Below, piece by piece: positions 1 through 7,696 of a stretch of 64,000 bases of DNA; position 1 is the stretch's first letter, and each line of letters starts with the position of its first letter. Source of the stretch: Streptomyces sp. DH37. GTDB taxonomy: Bacteria > Actinomycetota > Actinomycetes > Streptomycetales > Streptomycetaceae. The position numbers were made by a program, and so were the translations under genes. The notes beneath the pieces were generated by a model, which worked only from the letters and a program-made list of their open reading frames with translations, had not been told where the DNA came from and did no database searches. The stretch lies in contig NZ_JARVKV010000007.1 in the NCBI RefSeq assembly GCF_029813835.1, positions 62,001 through 126,000 on the forward strand, written 5' to 3'.

Positions 1-2
1 TC

Positions 3-200
3 GGGACCGAGGGCTGGCACAAGCCGTGGAGCGGCACCAACGGCGGCAACTGCGTGGAAGCGATGAAGCTCGGCGACGGCCGGGTGGCCCTGCGGCAGTC
101 CAGCGACCCCGACGGTCCTGCCCTGATCTACACCTACCAGGAGATCGAGTCCTTCATCCGGGGCGCCAAGCTCGGGGAAGCCGACTTCCTGCTCGCCTGA
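3..200 (+). CDS. DUF397 domain protein, C-terminal part (5' truncated by window edge)
   Basis: An open frame enters at the left edge and stops at a TGA at 198-200. The visible 65 residues contain the DUF397 core (NGGNCVEAM, VALRQSSDPDGPAL, and a final block that reads like the FIRGAKLGEAD ending of the family). DUF397 proteins are small (60-100 aa) partners of XRE-DUF5753 regulators in Streptomyces; their biochemical role is unknown. The upstream regulator would lie outside the window. It is followed 43 bp downstream by a DUF574 methyltransferase, a common neighbour. The start is not visible. Confidence 0.85.
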   Translation, partial: GTEGWHKPWSGTNGGNCVEAMKLGDGRVALRQSSDPDGPALIYTYQEIESFIRGAKLGEADFLLA

Positions 201-243
201 ACCAGCCCCTCCTCGACCGCGACCACCCCCCACGGGAGACCAG

Positions 244-1065
244 ATGACCGCCCAGGGCTTCTCCGCCGACGACATCGACACCAGCAGACCGCACTCGGCG
301 CGCATGTACGACTACTTCCTCGGAGGCAAGACCAACTACGAGGCCGACATCCAGGGCGCGGAGGCGGTCATCTCCTTCTGGCCCGGCGTGCGCACCGGCG
401 CCCGTGTCAACCGCGCCTTCATGCACCGGGCGTCCCGGTGGCTGGTGCGCGAGGCGGGCATCCGGCAGTTCCTGGACATCGGCACGGGCATACCCACCGA
501 GCCCAACCTGCACCAGGTCGTCCAGGCCATCGCACCCGAGGCGCGGGTCGTCTACGCCGACAACGACCCCATCGTGCTGCGCTACGCGCAGGCGCTGCTG
601 CGCAGCACGCCCGAGGGCCGCACCGTGTACCTGCACGCGGACGCGACCGACCCCGAGTCGCTCCTGAACCACCCCGAGCTGCGCGAGGCCCTGGACATGA
701 GCCGGCCGGTCGGGCTCTCCCTCAACGCGCTGCTCCACTACATCGGCGACGACAGCGGGCCGCACGAGATCGTCGCGCGCCTGGTCGACGCGCTGCCGTC
801 GGGCAGCTACCTCACCCTCACCCACTGCACCCCCGATCTCGACCCCGAGACCTGGGAGCGCCTGAGCAGCCTCTCCATGTCCGGCTCCGCCGCCTCGGCC
901 AAGGCCCGGACACGCGAGGAGATCCTGCGGTTCTTCGACGGACTGGAGTTCGTCGACCCCGGCCTCACCGTGCCGCACCGCTGGAGGCCGGAGCCGGACC
1001 AGCCCCTGGCGGACGCCTCCGACGCCGAGGTGTCCCTCTACGCGGGCGTCGCCCGCAAGCCCTGA
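244..1065 (+). CDS. DUF574-type SAM-dependent methyltransferase
   Basis: 273 aa. The N-terminus (DTSRPHSARMYDYFLGGKTN) is the hallmark of the actinobacterial DUF574/Methyltransf_19 family. A SAM-binding motif I-like segment FLDIGTGIPTEPN follows at about residue 80, then an acidic loop VVYADNDPIVL that would hold the ribose. The rest is a Rossmann methyltransferase fold of normal family length. The substrate is unknown; Streptomyces carries many paralogues, often next to XRE/DUF397 genes as here. The ATG has a purine-rich GGGAGA just upstream. Function as a methyltransferase is family knowledge; no substrate can be inferred. Confidence 0.9.
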   Translation: MTAQGFSADDIDTSRPHSARMYDYFLGGKTNYEADIQGAEAVISFWPGVRTGARVNRAFMHRASRWLVREAGIRQFLDIGTGIPTEPNLHQVVQAIAPEARVVYADNDPIVLRYAQALLRSTPEGRTVYLHADATDPESLLNHPELREALDMSRPVGLSLNALLHYIGDDSGPHEIVARLVDALPSGSYLTLTHCTPDLDPETWERLSSLSMSGSAASAKARTREEILRFFDGLEFVDPGLTVPHRWRPEPDQPLADASDAEVSLYAGVARKP

Positions 1066-1095
1066 GCCCCGCCCGGCTCCCGCCCCGCCCGCGCA

Positions 1096-1116
1096 CCGCC
1101 GGACACGTTCCGGCGG
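1096..1116 (+). terminator. Hairpin after the DUF574 gene
   Basis: An 8-bp perfect stem (CCGCCGGA / TCCGGCGG) with a 5-nt loop lies 30 bp past the stop codon, within a GC-rich tract and with no T-run. It could serve the converging DedA gene too. Moderate support. Confidence 0.45.
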
Positions 1117-1317
1117 GGCGGCGCGGCGGGGCGGGGGCGTGACGGGAGCGGCCCCGGGTGCGTAGCCGACGATCCGCCGCTTCCGGCCCGGCGGCGAGCG
1201 CAGCGGGCACCGGGTCCACCCCGTCCCGCGCGCGGGGGCCCGATGGCAGGCGGTGCCTGCGAACTCCGGGCCAGGAGGGGGCAGGTGGTGCCCTGCCCGC
1301 CGACACGGGGAGCGCGG

Positions 1318-1980
1318 TCAGGACGCCCGCGCCCGGGAGGCGGGCCCGCGCCGCACCAGACAGGCCGCCAGGGCGCCCGCGCCGAAGAGGGCGAGCACCG
1401 GAACCGCCGCCCCCAGCCACGTCGCCCCGAGCCACTGCCCGCCGACGTAGCCGATGCCGGCGCTGTACACCGCCCAGGCCAGGCCCGCCAGGGCCGACCA
1501 CGGCAGGAACTCCCTGGTGCGCCGCTGCGCCGCGCCCGCCGCCAGGCTCATCACCGAGCGCCCGCCCGGGGCGAACCGGGCCAGGACGACCAGGGGGCCT
1601 CCGCCGCGCGCCAGCGCCCGCCCGAGCCGTTTCTGGGCCCCGGACAGCCGCCGCGAGCGGGCGACGGCCCGGGTGAAACGGGCGCTGCCGTGCCGGGCCA
1701 GCCGGTACACCGCGAGATCGCCCAGGACCGACGCCACGGCCGCGCAGAGCACCAGCGTGCAGATCTCGGGAAGGGGGGCGCCGGCGGCCGGCGCGGTGAT
1801 CGCGGCCGCGCCGGCGGCCGTGCTCGCGGCCGTCGTGCCCGCGGCGGCGGTCGCCGCGGCGATCACGATGACGCCGCTGGGCAGGAAGGGGAGGAAGACG
1901 TCGAGCAGCACGGACAGCGCTATGAGCACGTAGATCCAGGGGGCGTAGATCAACTCCCCCAGTGTTTCCTGCACGTTCAC
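1318..1980 (-). CDS. DedA family (VTT domain) membrane protein
   Basis: 220 aa with several hydrophobic helices. The N-terminus (LIYAPWIYVLIALSVLLDVFLPFLPSGVIVIAAA) matches the DedA/SNARE-associated start with the conserved F-x-P-x-LPS-type element, and the GGRSVMSLAAGAAQRRTREFLPWSALAGLAWA stretch is the VTT-domain core (FxPGxR-MAAG-M, here FAPGGRSVMSLAAG). DedA proteins are implicated in undecaprenyl-phosphate or lipid flipping and membrane homeostasis. The central 40 residues are Ala/Thr-rich low complexity, which is unusual for the family. Monocistronic; convergent with the methyltransferase. Confidence 0.88.
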   Translation of the reverse strand: MNVQETLGELIYAPWIYVLIALSVLLDVFLPFLPSGVIVIAAATAAAGTTAASTAAGAAAITAPAAGAPLPEICTLVLCAAVASVLGDLAVYRLARHGSARFTRAVARSRRLSGAQKRLGRALARGGGPLVVLARFAPGGRSVMSLAAGAAQRRTREFLPWSALAGLAWAVYSAGIGYVGGQWLGATWLGAAVPVLALFGAGALAACLVRRGPASRARAS

Positions 1981-2157
1981 TCCCCCGGTGCGGCCCCGTC
2001 CGCGGGGCGCCTACCGCCGATCAGCGTACGCCCGCGTCGCCCGTGAGGATCAGTTGGGGTGCCGCGGCCCGCCGTCCCGCCCCGCCGCGGAGGAATCTGA
2101 CGGAGCATGGGCGCCCGAACGGGAACGAGCACGACGAACCGAGCAGGAGGGGCTGAC

Positions 2158-2856
2158 ATGCCGGGAGGCAGGAAGCCGGGGAGCACGGTGATGGCGGCGG
2201 TGCTGACGACGGCGGTGGCGCTGCTGACCGCGGCGGGACCGGCGGGCACCGCGGGGGCGGCCGAACCCGCCGGCCCCACCGGGGCCGCCGGGGCCGCCGA
2301 GGCCGTCGAGCCGGTCGGCGGCGACGGCGCCGGCGGCTTCGGGACCGGGGGGAGGCGCCGTGTGGCGCGGGTCGGCGCCGAGTTCGCCCCGCCCGGGAAG
2401 TCCGCCGTGCCGCCCGCCGTGACGTACGACCGGGCCCTCGTCCCCGTCGGAGCCCCGGTCTCGGTGTCCCAGGTCAACAGCCGGCGGGGCATGACGATCA
2501 CGCTCGACGTGCGCGGACTGCCGGAGAAGCGCGGCTACGGGGCGCACGTCCACACCGGGCCGTGCGGCGTCCGCCCCGGGGACTCCGGCGCGCACTACCA
2601 GAACGTCCGCGATCCCCGGAGCCCGTCGGCCGACCCCCGCCACGCCAACCCCGAGAACGAGGTGTGGCTGGACTTCACGACCGACGAGCACGGCAAGGGC
2701 AGGGCGCTGTCCGGCCACATGTGGCGCTTCCGCGCCGGAGAGGCGCGGTCCGTGGTGATCCACGAGCACCGCACGCGGCACGATCCCGGGCACACCGGGG
2801 ACGCGGGCAGGCGGGTGGCCTGCGTGACCGTGCCGTTCGACCCGGTGGCCCCCTAG
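2158..2856 (+). CDS. Secreted Cu/Zn superoxide dismutase-like protein
   Basis: 232 aa from the ATG at 2158, chosen because GAGGAGGGG-type Shine-Dalgarno (GCAGGAGGGGCTGAC) precedes it; an in-frame ATG at 2107 lacks one. Residues 1-36 are a signal peptide. An Ala/Gly/Pro-rich linker follows, then a SOD_Cu domain: HVH (two Cu His), GAHYQN (bridging His), a later HAN, an Asp-bearing strand, and VIHEH (Cu His). Two Cys (in TGPC and VAC) are placed to form the family disulfide. The zinc-ligand loop diverges from classical SodC, so dismutase activity is inferred. Its TAG stop overlaps that of the converging gene inside a shared CTAG. Confidence 0.82.
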   Translation: MPGGRKPGSTVMAAVLTTAVALLTAAGPAGTAGAAEPAGPTGAAGAAEAVEPVGGDGAGGFGTGGRRRVARVGAEFAPPGKSAVPPAVTYDRALVPVGAPVSVSQVNSRRGMTITLDVRGLPEKRGYGAHVHTGPCGVRPGDSGAHYQNVRDPRSPSADPRHANPENEVWLDFTTDEHGKGRALSGHMWRFRAGEARSVVIHEHRTRHDPGHTGDAGRRVACVTVPFDPVAP

Positions 2857-4634
2857 GCGGCGGGGCCGGTCGGATCCGGCCGCGGCGACCGGCCGAGCTC
2901 CCTGTCGAGGACCTTCTCCAGGGCCGCTCCGCCGTCCGCGTCGCCGCGGCCGTCGAGGGCCCGCGCCCGGTCCAGCCGCAACCGGGCGCGGCGCCCGCGC
3001 AGGGTGAGCGTCATCAGCTGGTTGCCGAACCACGGGCCGCCCGTCCTGCGCCACTCCACGGGCGGTCGCCCCGTCCGCCCGTGCCGCGCCAGTGCCCGGC
3101 CCAGCAGCCGCCCGGTGCGGCTCCAGCCGAAGCGGAAGCCCCAGCGCAGGGCGGCCGGGACGCTGTTGTGCATCGGCGAGCAGGTCAGCTGCGCCACATG
3201 CGCCCGGGTCGGCGGTGCGAAGCGGGGCTCGGCGGTGTACGCGTGGTGCACGTCGCCGGAGAGCACCAGCACCGTCGCCGGGGCCTCCTCGCCCCGGCCC
3301 GCCTCGGCCAGCAGCCCGGCCAGCTCGCCGAACGACTCCGGGAAGGCCGCCCAGTGCTCCAGGTCGGCCGCCTGCCGCACTCTCTCCCCCAGCCGCGCCC
3401 AGCGCGGCCCGCGCTCGCCGCGGCACAGCGCGCTGCTCCACGCCTCCGCCTCGTGCACGGCGGGCGGCAGCAGCCAGGGCAGGGAGGAGCCGACGAGGAG
3501 GTGGTCGTACGAACCGCGCCCGTCCATGATCTGCTCGCGCAGCCAGCGCGTCTCGCCCTCGTCGAGCATCGCCCGCTCCCGCTCGGGCAGGACGCGGGCG
3601 GCGCGGGTGTCCACCATCAGCAGCCGGGTGCGGCCCAGGTCGCGGCGGTAGCTCCAGCGGGCGGCGGCCGGGTCGGCGTCGGCGCGCTCGGCGAACGCGC
3701 GCAGCAGCCCGGCGGCGTCGCCGTCCGTCTCCCGCACGGCCGCGTACAGCCCGTCGGCGGCCAGCTCGGCGGGGGAGAGGTTGCCCAGGTGCTGGTGGAC
3801 CCAGTACGAGGTGAGCCCGCCCAGGACGCGCTCGCGCCACCAGGAGGTGGCGCGGATCTCGCGCTGCCAGGCCTCGCTGGTGTTCCAGTCGTCGATCAGG
3901 TCGTGGTCGTCGAAGATCATGCAGCTGGGGACGGTGGACAGCAGCCAGCGCACGCGGGGGTCCAGCCAGGACTCCTCGTACAGCCAGGTGTACTCCTCGT
4001 AGTCCGCCACCTGCCCCCGGGGCGGCTCCGCGAGGTCGCGGCGGGCGGCGATCCTGCGGCGGATCGCCTCGGAGGTCTCGTCCGCGTACACCTGGTCGCC
4101 CAGCAGGAGCAGGACGTCGGGGCGCTCGGCCGCGCCCGCCAGGACCTGGCGGGCCAGGGCGTCGAGGGCGTCGGGGCCGATCGCGCCGTGCGCGGAGGCG
4201 GAGGGGCGCGCGGCCCAGCGGCAGGAGCCGAAGGCGACGCGCAGCGGGCTGCTCTGCCAGGTGTCCCCGGTGTCCCGGGTGTCTCCGATGTCACGGGTGT
4301 CCCCGGCGGTGCCGCCGGGGGCGCCCTCCGGCGGCAGGGTGCGGATGGTGCTGGGCGGGAAGGGCGAGTCGGGCAGCGGCCAGACCTGCTCGCCGTCCAG
4401 CAGGACGCGGTAGGGCGTCTCGGTGCCGGGGCGCAGCCCGGTGACGGGCACCAGGGCGTAGTGGTGCCCGGCGACCCGCCAGGTGCGGGCGGCGGCGCGG
4501 ATCTCCTCCGGCCCGCCGTCCGGGCCGCCGCCGCAGCGCACCTCGGCCTCGCAGGGGCGGTCGGTCTCGACCCAGACGGTCGCCGAGTCGGCGTCGGCGT
4601 ACCGCAGCAGGGGACCCAGGCGCAGCGCGGTCAT
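2853..4634 (-). CDS. PhoD-like metallophosphatase (alkaline phosphatase D family), cytoplasmic form
   Basis: 593 aa from ATG at 4634 (AGGGAGGGCCGTTCC upstream). An N-terminal Fn3-like beta domain (VETDRPCEAEVRCG through YRVLLDGEQVW) precedes the PhoD metallophosphatase domain with LLLGDQVYAD, MIFDDHDLIDDWN and VLSGDVHHAY metal-ligand motifs. No signal peptide or twin-arginine motif is visible, unlike the second PhoD family member at about 48 kb. PhoD enzymes are Ca/Fe-dependent phosphomono/diesterases; cytoplasmic members have unknown substrates. The gene is convergent with the SOD-like gene and the last 4 bases overlap it. Confidence 0.9.
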   Translation of the reverse strand: MTALRLGPLLRYADADSATVWVETDRPCEAEVRCGGGPDGGPEEIRAAARTWRVAGHHYALVPVTGLRPGTETPYRVLLDGEQVWPLPDSPFPPSTIRTLPPEGAPGGTAGDTRDIGDTRDTGDTWQSSPLRVAFGSCRWAARPSASAHGAIGPDALDALARQVLAGAAERPDVLLLLGDQVYADETSEAIRRRIAARRDLAEPPRGQVADYEEYTWLYEESWLDPRVRWLLSTVPSCMIFDDHDLIDDWNTSEAWQREIRATSWWRERVLGGLTSYWVHQHLGNLSPAELAADGLYAAVRETDGDAAGLLRAFAERADADPAAARWSYRRDLGRTRLLMVDTRAARVLPERERAMLDEGETRWLREQIMDGRGSYDHLLVGSSLPWLLPPAVHEAEAWSSALCRGERGPRWARLGERVRQAADLEHWAAFPESFGELAGLLAEAGRGEEAPATVLVLSGDVHHAYTAEPRFAPPTRAHVAQLTCSPMHNSVPAALRWGFRFGWSRTGRLLGRALARHGRTGRPPVEWRRTGGPWFGNQLMTLTLRGRRARLRLDRARALDGRGDADGGAALEKVLDRELGRSPRPDPTGPAA

Positions 4635-4726
4635 GGAACGGCCCTCCCTCCGTCGGTTCCGGTCGGTCTGTCCACACGGGAACGACGGGGGAGGGCCGGG
4701 AGTTTCCGGACCCGGAGCGCGTCCGC

Positions 4727-5398
4727 TCAGCAGCCGTTCAGCACGCTGCTCAGCCTGCTCTTCTCGGCGGAGTCCACGGACAGGCCGTAGCTGTGCTTCA
4801 CCCAGACCCACATCCGGGCGTAGGTGCAGTGGTAGGCGGAGCGCGGCGGCATCCACTCCGCGGGGTCCTTGTCGCCCTTGGCCTGGTTGACGTTGTCGGT
4901 GACGGCGATCAGCTGGGCGATGCCCAGGTCGTTGGCGAACGACTGGCGCTTGGAGGTGGTCCAGGAGCTCGCGCCCGAGCGCCACGCCTCGGCCAGCGGA
5001 ACGACGTGGTCGATGTCCACGTCGGAGGCGGCGTACCAGGTGGCGCCGTCGTAGGGGGAGTACCAGCTGCCGCTGGTGGCCGCGCAGCTGCCGTCCTGCA
5101 CCACACCGCTGCCGTCGCGCTTGAGGACGACCTCGCGGGTGTTGCAGGTGCCGCTCTGGGTGATCCAGTGCGGGAACTTGTCGCGGCTGTAGCCGTCGGA
5201 GGAGCCCTCGCCGCGCACCGTCAGGGAGGCGAGGTAGGAGCGGGCGGTGGAGGCGCTCGGCGGGGTGGGGGGAGCGGCCTGGGCGGTGGGGGCGCTGAGG
5301 AACAGCAGACCGGCGCAGAGGGCGAGGAGCGCGCCGAGAGTGGTGGATCGACGCGCGTAGAAGCCGCGCCGCGGAGCGGGCAGGCGCATGCCGTGCAT
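4727..5398 (-). CDS. Secreted HNH (DUF1524) nuclease
   Basis: 223 aa. A signal peptide (Arg-rich start, hydrophobic core, cut near TAQA-AP at about residue 42) leads to a DUF1524-type HNH domain: IDHVVPLAEAW carries the catalytic DH, with AQLIAVTDNVNQAKGDKDPAEW as the conserved Asn-Lys-Asp helix segment and a Cys-bearing AYHCTYARMWV tail. Small secreted relatives are common in Streptomyces and probably act as extracellular DNases in nutrient scavenging or during mycelial lysis. CAGGGAG sits 5 bases before the ATG at 5398, which favours that start over the second Met four residues on. Confidence 0.88.
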   Translation of the reverse strand: MHGMRLPAPRRGFYARRSTTLGALLALCAGLLFLSAPTAQAAPPTPPSASTARSYLASLTVRGEGSSDGYSRDKFPHWITQSGTCNTREVVLKRDGSGVVQDGSCAATSGSWYSPYDGATWYAASDVDIDHVVPLAEAWRSGASSWTTSKRQSFANDLGIAQLIAVTDNVNQAKGDKDPAEWMPPRSAYHCTYARMWVWVKHSYGLSVDSAEKSRLSSVLNGC

Positions 5399-5913
5399 AC
5401 GAACTCCCTGGTGATGGGGGGGAAGCCGGGTGAGGAGGCGGACGGAAAGCGGGTGGAAGGAACGCCGTCAGAGTGGCGCCGAAAGGTTTCCTCCCGGTTG
5501 GCGCCAGGTGACAGGATGGCGACATGAGCACGTCAGATCAAGACCGCCGCCCCGACTGATCGCCGCGTTCGAGGCGCCGGGCCCGCGTGCGGCTCCGCCG
5601 CCCCGCGCCGGAGCCGCCGTGCGGGAGCGGCCGGCAGCCGCGCCGGCCCGCCGGCCCGGGCTCCGGCCCCGGCCCCGGTTTCGGCCCGGAGCGGGCCCGG
5701 CCGCGGTGCCGATCGTGGCGCCGGTCGTGGCGCCGGCCGTGGTGCCGATCGTGGCGCCGGTCACACCGCCGGTGGGGCGCACCGCCGGGCGGGAGCGGTC
5801 GCCGTACCGGTCTTCGCGCTGGTCACGGCGGTGCCGGGGCCTGCCGCGGCGGGCTGCCGCACCGCGGCGGCGGGAGCGGGGACGTGCGGGGGATCGCGTA
5901 GGCTGGTCGGCGT
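5399..5913. other. 515-bp intergenic stretch without a convincing gene
   Basis: Divergent spacer between the nuclease gene and the Mn riboswitch. Frames on both strands are Pro/Arg/Gly-rich without family features or Shine-Dalgarno support. The only structure noticed is a short direct repeat at 5706-5762 (listed separately). It must hold the nuclease promoter on the minus strand and the riboswitch promoter on the plus strand, but no clear -10/-35 pair was identified. Confidence 0.5.
5706..5762 (+). repeat. 36-bp-period direct repeat
   Basis: A 21-mer starting GTGCCGATCGTGGCGCC occurs exactly at 5706-5726 and 5742-5762, with a third partial GTGGCGCCG unit between. Translated on the plus strand it would read as alternating V-P/V-A pairs, but no credible gene encloses it. 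Confidence 0.7.
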
Positions 5914-6026
5914 CTGAAGGGGAGTAGCTCTTCGCCGGACCGTCGACATACTGGCCGCGCCGTACCCGTACGGCAGGCCCGGCGCCCGGAGCCGGTGCTC
6001 GCGCACCGTGCCAGCGAGACCTTCGG
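5914..6026 (+). promoter_or_regulatory. yybP-ykoY (Mn2+) riboswitch
   Basis: The conserved 5' strand GAAGGGGAGTAGC (5916-5928) and 3' strand CCAGCGAGACCTTC (6011-6024) of the yybP-ykoY family are both present; GAAGG (5916-5920) pairs with CCTTC (6020-6024) to form P1. The internal segment has a CGACATACTGG-like loop (5943-5953) and a hairpin GGTGCTCGCGCACC, as expected for the two coaxial arms meeting at the metal site. Established family function is Mn2+ sensing, usually turning on efflux. It lies 110 bp upstream of a TMEM165/GDT1-type transporter, the classic partner. Whether control is by termination or by ribosome access cannot be seen. Confidence 0.9.
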
Positions 6027-6136
6027 CCGCAGTGTCCCGGGCTTCACGGAAGCCGCCCACGACGCTGCCGTGCCGAAGCGTGCTCGCTCCCGCGGGCTCC
6101 CGGCAGGGCGGCCCGACCGACGAGGGATCCTTCCAC

Positions 6137-6718
6137 GTGTTCAGCATCACCGCCGCCGCCGTGACCTTCGGCGTCGTCTTCCTCGCCGAACTGCCCGACA
6201 AGACGGCGCTCGCCGGGCTGGTCCTCGGCACCCGCTACCGCGCCTCGTACGTCTTCGCCGGCGTCGCCGCCGCCTTCACCCTGCACGTCGCGCTGGCCGT
6301 CGCGGCCGGCAGCGTGCTGACCCTGCTGCCGCAGCAACTGGTGCAGGGGATCACCGGCGCGCTGTTCCTGGCGGGCGCGCTGATGCTGCTGCTGCGGAAG
6401 GACGACGGGGACGAGGAGGTCCGCAGGCCCTCCGACCAGTCCTTCTGGAAGGTGGCGGGCAGCGGCTTCATGCTGATCCTGGTCGCCGAGTTCGGCGACC
6501 TCACCCAGATCATGACGGCCAACCTCGCCGCCCGCTACGACAACCCGCTCTCGGTCGCCCTCGGCGCGGTGCTCGCCCTGTGGTCGGTCGCGGCCATCGG
6601 CATCCTGGGCGGGCGCGCGCTGATGCGCCGCGTCCCCCTGCGCCTGATCTCCCGGATCGCCGCGTGCGTGATGCTGGTGCTCTCCGCCCTCAGCTTCTAC
6701 GAGGCGATCACCGGCTGA
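6137..6718 (+). CDS. TMEM165/GDT1 (UPF0016) family transporter, probable Mn2+ exporter
   Basis: 193 aa from GTG at 6137 (GACGAGGGAT about 10 bases upstream). An in-frame ATG at 6008 is rejected because it falls inside the riboswitch aptamer. Two homologous halves each carry the family E-x-G-D-x-[TS] signature: AELPDKTAL at about residue 15 and AEFGDLTQI at about residue 120, with the first showing Pro in place of Gly. Six hydrophobic helices are split by a charged loop (KDDGDEEVRRPSDQ). Bacterial members such as MneA export Mn2+; riboswitch control supports that role here. Confidence 0.9.
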   Translation: MFSITAAAVTFGVVFLAELPDKTALAGLVLGTRYRASYVFAGVAAAFTLHVALAVAAGSVLTLLPQQLVQGITGALFLAGALMLLLRKDDGDEEVRRPSDQSFWKVAGSGFMLILVAEFGDLTQIMTANLAARYDNPLSVALGAVLALWSVAAIGILGGRALMRRVPLRLISRIAACVMLVLSALSFYEAITG

Positions 6719-6744
6719 CCGGCGCCCCGGCCGCTCCGCCCGCC

Positions 6745-6775
6745 GGCCGCTTCCGGGGCGCCCCCGGAAGCGGCC
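6745..6775. terminator. 14-bp perfect hairpin
   Basis: GGCCGCTTCCGGGG (6745-6758) pairs perfectly with CCCCGGAAGCGGCC (6762-6775) across a 3-nt loop, 26 bp after the transporter stop. Together with the next hairpin it separates two convergent genes. Confidence 0.75.
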
Positions 6776-6824
6776 ACGCCCCCCGTCCGGAACCGGCGGG
6801 GAGGAGGTTCCGGACGGGGGGCGT
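6776..6824. terminator. 19-bp perfect hairpin, bidirectional terminator
   Basis: The left arm 6776-6794 (ACGCCCCCCGTCCGGAACC) is the exact complement of the right arm 6806-6824, with an 11-nt loop. It immediately abuts the preceding hairpin, giving a tandem stem-loop block between convergent genes. No T-tract, which is normal for Streptomyces terminators. Confidence 0.8.
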
Positions 6825-6848
6825 GCGTCTTGGGAGGGGCGGCGCGGC

Positions 6849-7547
6849 TCAGTCGGCCCCGGGCGCCACGCGCAGGTGCAGGGCGCCGCCGGGGGCGGGC
6901 TCGACGCGTATCCGTTCCAGCGTCGGCACGTGGACGGTGGGGCCGAGGGCCGCCGCGCGGGGGCCGACGCCGACCACCCGCATGCCGGCCGCGCGGCCCG
7001 CCGCGACACCGGCCTCGGAGTCCTCGAAGACCACGCAGTCCTCCGGCGCGAAGCCCAGTTCGGCCGCGGCTTTCAGGAAGCCCTCCGGGTGCGGCTTGCT
7101 GGCGCCGACCGACTCGGCGGTGATCCGCACCCGCGGCATCCGCAGGCCCGCCGCGGTCATCCGGGCGGTGGCCAGGGGGACGCTCGCGGAGGTCACCAGC
7201 GCGTGGGGAAGGTCCTCGATCGCCGCGAGGAAGGCCGCGGCGCCCGGCACCGGCACGACGCCCTCGGTGTCGGCGGTCTCCTGGGCGAGCAGGCGCCGGT
7301 TCTCGGCGTGGTTGACCTCCATCGGGCGGTCGGGCAGCAGCTCGGCCATCGTGGCGTAGCCCTGCCGGCCGTGCACCACCTTCATGACCTCGTCCCCGTC
7401 CAGGCCGTGCTCGGCGGCCCAGCCGCGCCAGACGCGCTCGACGGCGGCGTCGGAGTTGACCAGGGTGCCGTCCATGTCCAGCAGCAGCGCGCGGGCCGTC
7501 AGCGAGGCGGCGGAGGTGTCCGGGGCGTCCGGGGTGTCCGACGGCAT
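6849..7547 (-). CDS. HAD-IA family sugar-phosphate-type phosphatase
   Basis: 232 aa. Motif I LLLDMDGTLVNSD (nucleophile and acid Asp), motif II VTSAS, motif III Lys in GASKPHPEGF, and motif IV VVFEDSEAG define a beta-phosphoglucomutase/phosphatase-like HAD subfamily IA protein with an alpha-helical cap between motifs I and II. Such proteins hydrolyse small sugar or polyol phosphates; the substrate here is unknown. GGAG lies 8 bases before the ATG. Monocistronic, convergent with the Mn exporter. Confidence 0.88.
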   Translation of the reverse strand: MPSDTPDAPDTSAASLTARALLLDMDGTLVNSDAAVERVWRGWAAEHGLDGDEVMKVVHGRQGYATMAELLPDRPMEVNHAENRRLLAQETADTEGVVPVPGAAAFLAAIEDLPHALVTSASVPLATARMTAAGLRMPRVRITAESVGASKPHPEGFLKAAAELGFAPEDCVVFEDSEAGVAAGRAAGMRVVGVGPRAAALGPTVHVPTLERIRVEPAPGGALHLRVAPGAD

Positions 7548-7696
7548 GGCGGCGGCTCCAGGGGTGAGGGAGGGCGGGACAGAGTGGCCCGCCCGCCGGG
7601 TCAGGGGCCCCCGTCGTCAGGCACGGGGAACGGGCGGAGCCACTTTGTTCCTCTACGATACAAAGAGCTCCGCCTTCGCGCCACCCCCACCGGGGG

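Noticed and set aside
2562..4790. Long plus-strand frame (about 740 codons) overlapping the PhoD-like gene
   Set aside because: Composition is that of a GC-skewed antisense frame with no family motif; the minus-strand PhoD gene has clear catalytic motifs.
5468..5782. Minus-strand 104-residue Gly/Thr/Ala-rich frame over the 5706-5762 repeat
   Set aside because: No ribosome site, no homologue recognised and repeat-driven composition.
6008..6136. Upstream ATG at 6008 extending the Mn exporter by 43 residues
   Set aside because: It lies inside the riboswitch aptamer, and the extension is basic/Ser-rich with no family match; GTG 6137 fits.
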